Below, piece after piece: positions 1 through 8,305 of a stretch of 64,000 nt of DNA. Numbering within the stretch: the stretch's first letter is position 1; the number at the start of each line of letters is the position of its first letter. The translations under genes were made by a program, and so were the position numbers. The stretch is from contig JBKBIP010000009.1 in assembly GCA_046297495.1 (NCBI GenBank), positions 62,001 to 126,000 on the forward strand. The letters run 5' to 3'. Source of the DNA: JBKBIP01 sp046297495. GTDB lineage: Bacteria; Planctomycetota; Planctomycetia; Gemmatales; Gemmataceae. A model generated the notes under the pieces. That model made no database searches. It was given only the letters and a program-made list of their open reading frames with translations, and was not told where the DNA came from.

Positions 1-2
1 AC

Positions 3-119
3 GCCGACGACGCCGTGGTGCGTCATGGCGTGATCGAGGCGACCGACGCTTTTCTGCAAAAACCCTTTTCGGTCCTGAACCTGACCAGAAAGATTCGGGA
101 AATGTTGGACGATTCATAA
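3..119 (+). CDS. C-terminal end of a receiver domain (response regulator or hybrid kinase), partial
   Basis: Only the last 38 codons are in the window. They read in frame to a TAA at 117-119 and contain the LQKPF motif, the conserved Lys-Pro near the end of two-component receiver domains, followed by a final amphipathic helix (LTRKIREML). The protein ends right after the receiver fold, so the receiver is the C-terminal domain. That fits either a hybrid histidine kinase or a single-domain regulator. The upstream part is outside the window, so its input and partner cannot be stated. The gene converges on the kinase at 251-2608. Confidence 0.75.
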   Translation, partial: ADDAVVRHGVIEATDAFLQKPFSVLNLTRKIREMLDDS

Positions 120-139
120 CCGTGAGACGGCTATGATGG

Positions 140-185
140 GCCGGATTTGCCATCCGGCGCGGAAAAAAGGGCGGATTGGAAATCC
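140..185. terminator. Two adjacent hairpins between convergent genes
   Basis: The first hairpin pairs GCCGGAT (140-146) with ATCCGGC (152-158) around a 5-base loop. The second pairs GGATT (173-177) with AATCC (181-185) around 3 bases. They lie between a plus-strand gene ending at 119 and a minus-strand gene ending at 251, where a bidirectional terminator is expected. There is no proper T tract, so this could also be a short dispersed repeat. Confidence 0.4.
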
Positions 186-250
186 GGCCTACATGAGGAT
201 CATCCGGGCCGGCGTCATCATGATTCTTCGGTGCGCCAACAGCCACGGTT

Positions 251-2608
251 TCACGGTTCGATCACCACGCGAAAACCGAGGTCTGGCCGGACAACGTCAT
301 ACTCCTGACTATCGAATGGCTCCGTTGGTCCTCGTGGTGAAAATTCAAAGGGCTTCGGTTGGAAATAACTTTGGCCGCGCACGATGACATGCGTAGCTTC
401 CATCGCATCGGGCTTCGGAACTTCCCCGCCAAGCGAGACATCCCGGGTCCACTCCTGCCCATTGCCAGCCATGTCGCGGCAGAAATAAATACTGATGTCG
501 CGGGGAGCGGTACCGACCGGCAAGGGGCCTTCCTTAGCGCGCTGAATACCCACATCCCCCGCGGCGAGAGGTTGATCCGGGTTCTGAAACGGCGCGGCTT
601 CCCCCTCGTCGCGCCCGCCGGCCTTGTCCCATTGACGCACAGTAGGCAGTCGGCCGTCGAGCCATTCGGCGAAGCAGTGCGCTTGCGTGACCGTCACCCA
701 GAAAACCGGCAAGCGGTCATGCCCTTTGATTCCCAGCTCTTGGCCGTCAGCCACCGCGCCTCGTTGCCATTCGTCTTCCTTGACCGCCCAGGCATATTTT
801 GTTTTGTACGCTTGTAGCTTTTCCTGAAATTTCGCGTCTTCCGTCGCGCTCTGATAGAGGGCGTTCCAAACCTTGTTCTCCATCATGTAAAACGACTTCA
901 AATCCGTGACATCCTTCGATGGAATCAAACGAAAGTGAATATCTTGTCCCCCCTTGGACAGAATGAGGCGGTCGTACAATTTGCCCTTATCCGGGGTAGT
1001 CACAATGTTGGCATTGTCGGCTTTGCGGAATGTGGCGGGCAGCCAATCGACCTCGGCGACTACCGGAGAAGGGGGGGCCGGCTCGACCGGCGGGGGACGC
1101 AGCAGCGGTTTGAGCAACGGGATCAAGGCCGCTCCCCCGATCCCCAGCATGGCGGCGAGCAGCGCGAGCATCCAAAAATTCGGCTGCTTGCGAAGGCGCG
1201 GTGGCGGAATCGGCTCGGTTTCGGCCGCCGCCAGTGGTTCCTGGCCCACGATGGGTTCGGTATCCGCTGGGCCAGAGGGCTTTCCCGTGTCCCCTTTTGG
1301 TAGTGGGGCCGGTTTCACCACCGCCTTTTCCAGGGCTTGGATGAACGCTTGGCAGTTGGGGTAGCGCTCGGCAGGGTCCTTGGCCAAGGCTCGAATCAGT
1401 ACCTCTTGTTCTTCCTGCTCCAGCCCTTCCATGTCGGGAAAATGTTCCAAATGGTCCTGCATGACCGACAACAGATCGCGGCTGGGGAAAGGACGGCGAT
1501 TCAGACGCAGCTCCATATAGCTCATGGCCAGGCTGTATTGATCGCTGTGCGGGCTGATCTTGCCGCGCCACACTTCGGGGGCCATGTAGGCGGGGGTGCC
1601 GGAGCTGGTGGCTGTCACCAGGGGCCGACTTTCTTGCAGGCGAGCCAAACCAAAATCCGCGACTTTGGCATGTCCTTCCAGAAGCAAGATGTTGTCCGGT
1701 TTGATGTCGCGGTGCTGCACGTTTTTCTTGTGCAGGAAATCGAGAGCTGCCGCTGCCTCGCGGAAGATGGCCACCAACTCCTCGGCGGGGATGCCGCCCT
1801 GCCCTTGCTGGAGACACTCCTTGAGCCGATCGCGCAAGCTGCCGTCGGCCAATTCCATGACAATAAAGAGCCGATTTTCCTCGGGATAAAAGGAGTGCGT
1901 TTGGAGCAAAAACGGATGGCGCAGGTTGCGGATCAGCTCCAGCGCTTGCAGCTCGCGCTGGGCCTCGCTGTGGTCCAAGGGGCGCGAGATGATCTTGATG
2001 GCGACTTCCACTCCGCCCGGCGCGATGCCGCGCCACACCTCACCGAAACTGCCCACGCCGATGCGCCGCAGCAGCTGATAGCCGCCGCCGATCGCGTGAA
2101 TATCCCGCGTCGCGGCCACTTGGGACAATGAATGGTTCATCGGAATTGGCGGTGTCGGCGGCGTGGGGGAGGGGAGGACTTGATGGGCCATCGTGGGGGC
2201 CGGCTGACCAGCGAGCATCTGTTCCAACTCGGCGAATCGTTCGGGGAAACGGGACTGATACAACGCCAGCGCCGGCTTGTCCCCGTGGACCTGGCGCACC
2301 CGGTATTCCTCCAAGATCAGCTGCGGATTGACTAGCGCCGGCGTCCCCAGCTCCGGGAATTTTTCCAGGTACTGTTCCAGGTGGATCTTTTGGCCGCGCC
2401 GCCAGCGAATCTCCAGATCGGTTTTGACCAACTCGTGTAAGACAGCGGAACGCAAGGGACCGCCCGGAGGCGGTAGAAAGTCACTCAACGATACGGTCCC
2501 GTTCGCACCCTGGACGGCCTGCCAGGCTTGCTCGAAACGATCCGCGATTTCCTGGAGTTGATCCCAGTCGGTGCTTTTCAAATTCCCCAAGCTACCTGAC
2601 TGTGACAT
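251..2608 (-). CDS. Serine/threonine protein kinase with C-terminal FGE-sulfatase (SUMF1-like) domain
   Basis: A 785-residue one-pass membrane protein. After a helical N-terminal region of about 150 residues comes a Hanks-type kinase domain (about 178-440) with glycine loop GVGSFGEV, VAIK lysine, HRDIKPDN catalytic loop, DFG and GTPAYMAPE. A Pro-rich juxtamembrane stretch and one hydrophobic segment near 480-500 follow. The C-terminal 250 residues resemble formylglycine-generating-enzyme domains (WVTVTQAHCFAEWL, MAGNGQEWTRDV, GFRVV). The layout predicts a cytoplasmic kinase and an exported FGE-like domain. FGE-like domains fused to kinases are usually thought to be binding or sensor modules rather than sulfatase activators; I infer the same here. 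The start is the ATG at 2608. No operon partner is evident. Confidence 0.85.
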   Translation of the reverse strand: MSQSGSLGNLKSTDWDQLQEIADRFEQAWQAVQGANGTVSLSDFLPPPGGPLRSAVLHELVKTDLEIRWRRGQKIHLEQYLEKFPELGTPALVNPQLILEEYRVRQVHGDKPALALYQSRFPERFAELEQMLAGQPAPTMAHQVLPSPTPPTPPIPMNHSLSQVAATRDIHAIGGGYQLLRRIGVGSFGEVWRGIAPGGVEVAIKIISRPLDHSEAQRELQALELIRNLRHPFLLQTHSFYPEENRLFIVMELADGSLRDRLKECLQQGQGGIPAEELVAIFREAAAALDFLHKKNVQHRDIKPDNILLLEGHAKVADFGLARLQESRPLVTATSSGTPAYMAPEVWRGKISPHSDQYSLAMSYMELRLNRRPFPSRDLLSVMQDHLEHFPDMEGLEQEEQEVLIRALAKDPAERYPNCQAFIQALEKAVVKPAPLPKGDTGKPSGPADTEPIVGQEPLAAAETEPIPPPRLRKQPNFWMLALLAAMLGIGGAALIPLLKPLLRPPPVEPAPPSPVVAEVDWLPATFRKADNANIVTTPDKGKLYDRLILSKGGQDIHFRLIPSKDVTDLKSFYMMENKVWNALYQSATEDAKFQEKLQAYKTKYAWAVKEDEWQRGAVADGQELGIKGHDRLPVFWVTVTQAHCFAEWLDGRLPTVRQWDKAGGRDEGEAAPFQNPDQPLAAGDVGIQRAKEGPLPVGTAPRDISIYFCRDMAGNGQEWTRDVSLGGEVPKPDAMEATHVIVRGQSYFQPKPFEFSPRGPTEPFDSQEYDVVRPDLGFRVVIEP

Positions 2609-2867
2609 AAAGTGCGTCTCGCTTCATCGCACACAGAATACATGAGTGGGAATGAGGTTTTCTCAATACCTCGGCACGCACCAGGGGGATACCAGGACGC
2701 GCGAGCCGATGGAGCCACGAAAGTAGACGATCCGTTCTCACTTCCATTCATGGTAAGTAGTTTGTTCCACGGCCACAAGGGAGCAAGGAAGGTGCCAAGT
2801 GAACCCATGCGCAAATGGTTTCGGCGGCCTCACGCTCTCTTTGCCTGGTTCGCTTACCGCTGGGTCG

Positions 2868-3209
2868 CTAGCCCTTTTTCGGAACCTGGTTTCCCGGCTC
2901 ACCGGGCAACGGCGTCGGTTCGGCGACACGGCGATAGCCCAAAGCATGAACGACCTCCAACACTTCGCTCCACGTCGGGAATTGCCGGCCGTTCAGACGT
3001 TTGTACAAATCCATCGCGTTCATGAACGCCACTTCCTCATCCGTGTATTCCCGCTCGCAGGTGGTTGGGTCGATGAGCCGGCGCCGTTCCCCCAGTGGTT
3101 TCTTGGTCTCTTCGACGTCGAGCAGCTCGGAGACCGTATCCGATTTGCGGCCGTTCTTACGGCGTTTGGGTGTTGAAATGGATGTGTTCTCGTTGTGGTC
3201 GCTGTTCAT
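2868..3209 (-). CDS. Hypothetical protein
   Basis: A soluble, highly charged protein of about 113 residues with no membrane segment or signal peptide. The N-terminal third is Lys/Arg-rich and low in complexity. The C-terminal half contains YTDEEVAFMNAMDLYKRLNG and FPTWSEVLEVVHALGYRRV, which read like a compact helical domain. I do not recognise the family. I chose the ATG at 3209 (MNSDHNEN); the frame stays open to 3254, which would add 15 residues. The gene stands alone between the FGE kinase and the MMPL transporter, all on the minus strand. Its lack of alternative overlapping genes and coherent composition support it as real. Confidence 0.55.
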   Translation of the reverse strand: MNSDHNENTSISTPKRRKNGRKSDTVSELLDVEETKKPLGERRRLIDPTTCEREYTDEEVAFMNAMDLYKRLNGRQFPTWSEVLEVVHALGYRRVAEPTPLPGEPGNQVPKKG

Positions 3210-3370
3210 GGTGCTCTCCGGATCGATGTTCCGTGAATGAATGGGTTCACGCACGGATTACTCGGATAGTCAAGCCATCCCTCTTCTTCGAGCGTAATTC
3301 TTGGGGATGTGGAATGTCAAGCAAGGAATGGCCCGTTCCCCAACATTGCGGGGAAAACGAGGAGAAGCTG

Positions 3371-6187
3371 TTAGGCCGCTGGACGCCAGGGTCGGACGGG
3401 GGGCACGTCGAGTTCCTTGACTTTCCCCTTGGAGCGCGGCAGCTCGGCCAGCAAGCGCAACAGACAGGGGAGGAACACCAACGCCGTCACCATGCAGCAG
3501 GCCACGCCCAAAGCGAGGATAAAACCCAGACTCACCAAGCCCCGTTGCGTGGAGATCATCAACATGCCGAAACCGATGATGGAAGTCAGGGCCTTGATCA
3601 GCACTCCCCAACCCAAGGGTTTACTGATGGTAACATGTCCTTCCGCTTGCCGCAGGCGGAAATCGTGCAGCACATGCACGCCGTTATCCACCCCCACGCC
3701 GAGAATCAGGGGAAAGGCGATCATGTTGGCCGGGTTGAGCGGCACATCGCAGACCACCATGATTCCCAATGTCATGATCACGCCTAAGGCCAGCGGCGTC
3801 AGGGCCAGCAGCGTCGTCCCCACTTGGCGGAAGTCGGCCAGCAACACGGCCGCGATGGCCAGCAGGGCATACAGACCGGCCCACTCGAAGCCGCTTTTCA
3901 TGGCAGTCAGCCCCTCGACGGTGGCGAAGGGCTTGCCCGTTGCTTCGGGATCAACTTTGTGAATCTGCTGCGTGAAATGTTGGAGCGGCTCAAATTCCCA
4001 CAAGCAATCCTTGCCAAAGACTTGCAACAAGAACTGGCCGGTGGCGCCGATGTAGCGCTCGCGCAGCGCGGTGGGCAGATCGTCGAGCGTGATCGGAGCA
4101 GGGTTGGAAACATCACGCAGCCGGTGCAAGTCTTCGGCCAAGTCACCCGCCAGCCGTTCATCGAACTGGAGCAAACGGGGAGCGGTCCACGGTGCCTCAG
4201 CCATTCCTGTCAGCTGCTGTCGCAGGACGCACAAGCTGTCGTGCAGCTCAGTCAGCAGCGGCGTGGGGGAGGCCGCCGCCAAGGGTTTCAGCTGGCCGAT
4301 CAGGCATGCCAGCTCGGTTTGCAAGTCGCGCGGGTTGGGTTGAGCATGGGGGATGGTCGCGCCGCGCGGCGGCAGTTTGTCGAGCCGTTGGCGAATGTCG
4401 CGCAGCAGCTCAATCTTGCGCTCGCCGTCGCGCGGAATCAACGAGGCGACTTCCACCACCTGGCTGACTTCGGGGAGCTTCTCGAAGCGCGATTTGAGTG
4501 CCAAGGTTTCCTCGGGAGTCGGGCGATAACTTAGCGCGTGCCAGCTGGCGCCGGCGGTGTGCTCGATGAGGGTCATTTCCCATTTCACTGAGTCGAGGTC
4601 CCGCGCTTGCAAATTCAGCAAGTTATGATCATAGCGCACGCGGCTGGCCCACACCGCCAACGCCGCCACGACCACGACCGTCAGCCCCACTACCCAGACT
4701 GGCCGGGCCGTCAGTCGGGGTAGCCAAGCAGCGGCGGTCGGCTGGGTCGCATGCGCCAAATAGCGCTCCTGGTCATGGACGACGCGCAGGCCGCTGCCAG
4801 GGAGCAAATCCCCTCGACGATCACAAATCATGAGCAAGGCCGGCAAGACGGTGAAGCAAGCCAAGGCGCAGAACAACACGCCGCTGCCGGCGATCCAGCC
4901 CAATTCGGCGACGGCCTGAAAATCGGCCAGCATGGCGGCGTAGAACGCCAAGGCTAAGGTCGCCGCCGCCGTCAAGTTCCCCACCGCCACCTGCACCGCC
5001 GTGCGCCGCAGCGCCGCGCGGACATCATGGCCAGCGCGCCGTTCCTGCTCGTAGCGCGTCGCCCACAACACCCCATAATCCCCCATGCCGATGAGCATGA
5101 CGGCGAACGTGGCCGACAAGATGTTCAGATGGCCGACTGTCCACGTCGTCCAGCCCAAGGCCCACAAAGTCCCGATCATCAGCGTGGACACCGTGAGCAA
5201 GGGATAGGCAATCCCGCGATAAACCAAGAAATACAACAAGGTGACGCCGATCAGCGCCAGGATCGATGCTAGCTTGGTATCGCGCTCGGCGGCCACCATC
5301 TCATCCGTCTCCAGCACCGGCAAGCCCGTCAAGCCGATATCCAAGCGCGGGAAATCAGGACGTACTTCGGCGATGATGGCGCGCATCCGTTCGACACTCT
5401 GGCGGGCGGCGGTGAACGAGTCGGCTTCCTTGATGGGCCGGACGAGCAGGAACGCCAAGCTGCCGTCGCCACTGAAGAAGTATTGCGGTTCGGCCAGCAA
5501 ATCTTTCTGCTCCGGCGGTTGCTCCACCAGGCTCGACCACGGATTCCGATACGTTTCAGGGTCTTGCAAATGATTGGCGGTGGTTTGGCTGATGGAGAGC
5601 AGCTGGGACAAGTATTGGGCGTCCCTTTCGGATAATGGCTGATCGGGAGCGATCTGGCCCGCGCGCTGTCGGGCCTCGCGCAGCAACGTCAGCAGGTTCA
5701 GCGCTCGCCAGCTGAGCGGGCCTAATTCGAGCAACAGCCCCATGTCCCGCAAATTGTCGCGGATCTGCTCGATCTGCTCTTGGGGCAAGTACAACAAGGC
5801 GCGATCACGCAAGGAACGCAAATCGACTTTGTAAAACAGCCGGTCGAACAACTTGGGATGCTCACCGATGCGGGCGGCGATGGTTTCCAAGGCATGTTCC
5901 ATCCGGTCTCGCTGCTGGCCTTGCACGACGACGACGATGTCATCCTCGTCGCCGAACTCGGCCAGATAGTGTTGCCAGCGCTGTTGATAGTCCTTATCAG
6001 GGCTGACTAAGTCGGTCCGTTGCGTGCGATAGCGCAAATGCGTCAGGGCGGCATGGGCGGAAAGACCAGCCACGCCCAGGGCCAGCAATAGCACGACATG
6101 GGGCGCCCGGCACACGACGCTCACCAGGGTCGTCAACAGTTTAGGAATTATCGAAGATTCGTTCCAGGGACTGGGTTCCGGTCTCAT
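3371..6187 (-). CDS. MMPL/RND-family transporter
   Basis: A large inner-membrane transporter of about 938 residues with the duplicated RND layout. One hydrophobic segment near the N-terminus is followed by a large extracytoplasmic loop and a block of about five helices containing GMGDYGVLWATRYEQERR. A second loop and a second block of helices contain GVDNGVHVLHDFR. These Gly-Asp motifs in the two helix blocks are typical of MMPL and HpnN-like proteins, which use the proton gradient to move lipids or hydrophobic compounds. The ATG at 6187 is preceded by AAGGAGG at good spacing, so I prefer it to the longer frame that opens at 6331. A hopanoid transporter (HpnN-like) is possible, but no hopanoid genes are nearby. 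A hairpin at 6272-6310 lies in its leader. Confidence 0.8.
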   Translation of the reverse strand: MRPEPSPWNESSIIPKLLTTLVSVVCRAPHVVLLLALGVAGLSAHAALTHLRYRTQRTDLVSPDKDYQQRWQHYLAEFGDEDDIVVVVQGQQRDRMEHALETIAARIGEHPKLFDRLFYKVDLRSLRDRALLYLPQEQIEQIRDNLRDMGLLLELGPLSWRALNLLTLLREARQRAGQIAPDQPLSERDAQYLSQLLSISQTTANHLQDPETYRNPWSSLVEQPPEQKDLLAEPQYFFSGDGSLAFLLVRPIKEADSFTAARQSVERMRAIIAEVRPDFPRLDIGLTGLPVLETDEMVAAERDTKLASILALIGVTLLYFLVYRGIAYPLLTVSTLMIGTLWALGWTTWTVGHLNILSATFAVMLIGMGDYGVLWATRYEQERRAGHDVRAALRRTAVQVAVGNLTAAATLALAFYAAMLADFQAVAELGWIAGSGVLFCALACFTVLPALLMICDRRGDLLPGSGLRVVHDQERYLAHATQPTAAAWLPRLTARPVWVVGLTVVVVAALAVWASRVRYDHNLLNLQARDLDSVKWEMTLIEHTAGASWHALSYRPTPEETLALKSRFEKLPEVSQVVEVASLIPRDGERKIELLRDIRQRLDKLPPRGATIPHAQPNPRDLQTELACLIGQLKPLAAASPTPLLTELHDSLCVLRQQLTGMAEAPWTAPRLLQFDERLAGDLAEDLHRLRDVSNPAPITLDDLPTALRERYIGATGQFLLQVFGKDCLWEFEPLQHFTQQIHKVDPEATGKPFATVEGLTAMKSGFEWAGLYALLAIAAVLLADFRQVGTTLLALTPLALGVIMTLGIMVVCDVPLNPANMIAFPLILGVGVDNGVHVLHDFRLRQAEGHVTISKPLGWGVLIKALTSIIGFGMLMISTQRGLVSLGFILALGVACCMVTALVFLPCLLRLLAELPRSKGKVKELDVPPVRPWRPAA

Positions 6188-6341
6188 GTCCGCGCCGCCT
6201 CCTTGCTCGTGGCTCAGCGAGCGGGCCGGATTGTAGGCGGGAAGGGCGTCGCGGGCAAGGGGAAAGCAAAACCCCGCCGACCGCAGCCAAATGGCTTTGC
6301 ATCGGCGGGGCCGGAACAGAGAAGAGGCCAATCTTCATCAT
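6141..6341 (-). other. Possible leader ORF overlapping the start of the MMPL gene
   Basis: A 66-codon frame opens with MMKIGLFSV at 6341 after a GGTGG sequence about six bases upstream. It runs through the hairpin at 6272-6310 and ends inside the MMPL coding region (47 bases past its start). Leader peptides in this position can couple translation to attenuation. The Arg-rich second half looks like a random translation of GC-rich DNA, so it may not be a real protein. Confidence 0.2.
6272..6310 (-). terminator. Intrinsic terminator-like hairpin in the leader of the MMPL gene
   Basis: On the minus strand CCCCGCCGA (6310-6302) pairs perfectly with TCGGCGGGG (6280-6272). A smaller AGCC/GGCT stem lies inside, and TTTTGCTTT (6271-6263) follows. 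It lies about 75 bases upstream of the MMPL start, in the same direction, with no clear gene ending just before it. It is therefore either the terminator of an unrecognised short transcript or an attenuator. Confidence 0.55.
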
Positions 6342-6984
6342 CGTCAACCACCTAGTCCGCCCTGTCAACAGATTTTTTGTCGATTTTTCATTTTTTGTGG
6401 GTGCGTCAGTGCCGCCTGCGTTCCGCCGACCTTCGCCGCTCGCCAGGAAAAAATAGACAAACAGACACTGAGATGCCAGGTGGATACCGCCGCCCATAAG
6501 CAAAGCATCGACGCGAAATGCTTCGTTAGCGCAATGTTGCATGTGCCCAACTGGTTCCGCTCACACCGTCCGCTTCATTCCACGGGAGGTGTTGTTGTTT
6601 GGAAAAAAGGGGGGGGGTGGGGTGGAATGGAACAATGAAACAACGATTCCCTTTCTTATTCATAATATACAAAAGTTTACTAATTGATGCAATAGGAAAG
6701 CATGGACGAATGTGGGTTTGGATGATGGGATGTGGCGTGTTTCCACCTGTGATTCGATGGATGCATCGAAAAAGCGCGGCCGGCGCATATATTGGGTACA
6801 TGAAGGAAGNNNNNNNNNNNNNNNNNNNNNNNNNNNNNNNNNNNNNNNNNNNNNNNNNNNNNNNNNNNNNNNNNNNNNNNNNNNNNNNNNNNNNNNNNNN
6901 NNNNNNNCCACGGCCGCCATCCTTTCTCATCCTGATCCGAACCCATGCCCCTATCCCCTTTGATTTGCCGAGGGAGTCCGTGTC
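6342..6984. other. Intergenic region with AT-rich patch, homopolymer runs and assembly gap
   Basis: I see no credible gene here. The part from about 6340 to 6600 carries several A/T runs. A long G run begins at 6608, and 6640-6700 is markedly AT-rich compared with the rest of the window. The stretch before the Ns has ATGGATG-like short repeats. The change in composition together with the gap suggests a hard-to-assemble or recently rearranged spacer. Confidence 0.6.
6810..6907. other. Assembly gap (run of Ns)
   Basis: Ninety-eight undetermined bases. The true distance across the gap is unknown, so the promoter of the aminotransferase gene that starts at 6985, and possibly other DNA, may be missing. 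Gene order across this point should be treated as scaffold-level. Confidence 0.98.
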
Positions 6985-8274
6985 GTGAATCAATCTGAGT
7001 TACTGGAATTAGCTGAACGCATCATTCCCGGCGCCTGTTTGGGGATGATGCGTCTGCCCCCCGATCTGCGCATGGTCATGGCGCGGGGTCAGGGGAGCAA
7101 AATTTACGATGCCGCGGGCCGGCAGTACATCGACTACATGTTGGGCAGCGGGCCATTGCTGCTGGGGCATTGCCATCCCGAAGTGGTGGATGCCGTCCAA
7201 CGCCAGGCGGCTGCTGGTTCAACGTTCTTCGCCTTGAACGAGCCGGCCATCCGCTTGGCGGAAGCGCTCGTGGAAGCGGTCCCGTGTGGGGCGGCGGTTC
7301 GCTTCCAAACCACGGGCAGCGAGGCGACCTTTGCCGCCGTGCGGCTGGCGCGGGCGTTCACGGGGCGAGACAAGGTCCTCAAATTCGAGGGGGGCTGGCA
7401 TGGTGGTCATGACATCGGCCAGCTGTCCGGGGTGCCTGCCGATCCACCCCCTTTCCCGGAAGCCGTGCCGGATTGCGCCGGCATCCCTCAAGCAGCCCGT
7501 CAGGATGTGCTCGTCGCCCCGTTCAACGACTTGGACGCCACGGCAACAATCATCAAGCGGCATCATCACGAGCTGGCGGCGGTCATCGTCGAGCCGCTGC
7601 AACGCGCCTTGCGGCCCGTGCCGGGATTTCTGGAAGGGCTGCGCGAGCTTACGCGCCAGCATGGCATCGTTCTCGTCTTCGATGAAATCGTGACCGGCTT
7701 CCGTCTCGCTTGGGGGGGCGCTCAGGAGCGCTACGGCGTGACGCCGGACCTGGGCTGTTACGGCAAGGTGATCGGCGGCGGCTACCCGTTGTCCGCCGTG
7801 GTGGGCCGCAAAGAGTTGTGTCAATTGGCCGACCCTGGACAGCAAGGGAATGGCCGCTATTGCTTCCTCAGCGGCACCTTGACCGGCAACCCGGTGGCCT
7901 GCGCGGCGGGACTGGCCACCTTGCATGTGCTCCGTCAACCGGGCGTCTATGCCCGGCTGCATGAGATCAGCCAGCGCTTAGCGGAAGGATTGTGCCAAGC
8001 GGGAGCGGAAGCGGATGTGCCTTTACAAGTGTTGGGGGATGGTCCCGTCCTGCAAGTCTGCTTCACCGCGCACCAACCGTTGCACACGCATCGGGACTTG
8101 CTCCGCGCGGATAAGAAGAAGGCCGTCGCCTTTGGCCATGAGCTGATCCGCCGGGGAGTGTATTGCACGCCAGGGGGGAAACTGTACCTGTCCCTGGCGC
8201 ATGACGAGGAGGACATTGACCGCACGGTGGCCATCGCGGCGGCGGCATTGAACACCGTGCGGCAGCTATCGTGA
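6985..8274 (+). CDS. Class III PLP-dependent aminotransferase, glutamate-1-semialdehyde aminomutase-like
   Basis: A 429-residue fold-type I PLP enzyme. Visible family features are the MLGSGPLLLGHCHP segment near the N-terminus, TTGSEATFAAVRLAR (phosphate-binding region), FEGGWHGGHD, the cofactor-binding Asp in VFDEIVTGFR, and the Schiff-base lysine (about K261) in YGKVIGGGYP. The spacing and the SGTLTGNPVA segment match the HemL subgroup. HemL makes 5-aminolevulinate, but many relatives act on other substrates. The next gene, 31 bases downstream, encodes a Gfo/Idh/MocA oxidoreductase, which favours a role in sugar or secondary metabolism over tetrapyrrole synthesis; this is inference. The start is GTG with GAGGGAG upstream. 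The assembly gap lies 77 bases upstream. Confidence 0.8.
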   Translation: MNQSELLELAERIIPGACLGMMRLPPDLRMVMARGQGSKIYDAAGRQYIDYMLGSGPLLLGHCHPEVVDAVQRQAAAGSTFFALNEPAIRLAEALVEAVPCGAAVRFQTTGSEATFAAVRLARAFTGRDKVLKFEGGWHGGHDIGQLSGVPADPPPFPEAVPDCAGIPQAARQDVLVAPFNDLDATATIIKRHHHELAAVIVEPLQRALRPVPGFLEGLRELTRQHGIVLVFDEIVTGFRLAWGGAQERYGVTPDLGCYGKVIGGGYPLSAVVGRKELCQLADPGQQGNGRYCFLSGTLTGNPVACAAGLATLHVLRQPGVYARLHEISQRLAEGLCQAGAEADVPLQVLGDGPVLQVCFTAHQPLHTHRDLLRADKKKAVAFGHELIRRGVYCTPGGKLYLSLAHDEEDIDRTVAIAAAALNTVRQLS

Positions 8275-8305
8275 CCCGGCGCGGAAACCAGAAGGAAGGA
8301 CCATC

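Noticed and set aside
935..2131. Long plus-strand open frames antisense to the FGE kinase
   Set aside because: They mirror a high-GC gene on the minus strand, have Arg/Gln/Gly-rich composition and no recognisable domain. The minus-strand frame has full kinase motifs.
6340..6368. TTGACA on the minus strand before the MMPL leader as a promoter
   Set aside because: The -10 position at 17 bases reads GACGAT and would place the start of transcription after the leader ORF start, so the parts do not fit together.
6526..6993. Open frames running through the assembly gap
   Set aside because: They consist of undetermined bases flanked by low-complexity sequence and give no protein-like pattern.
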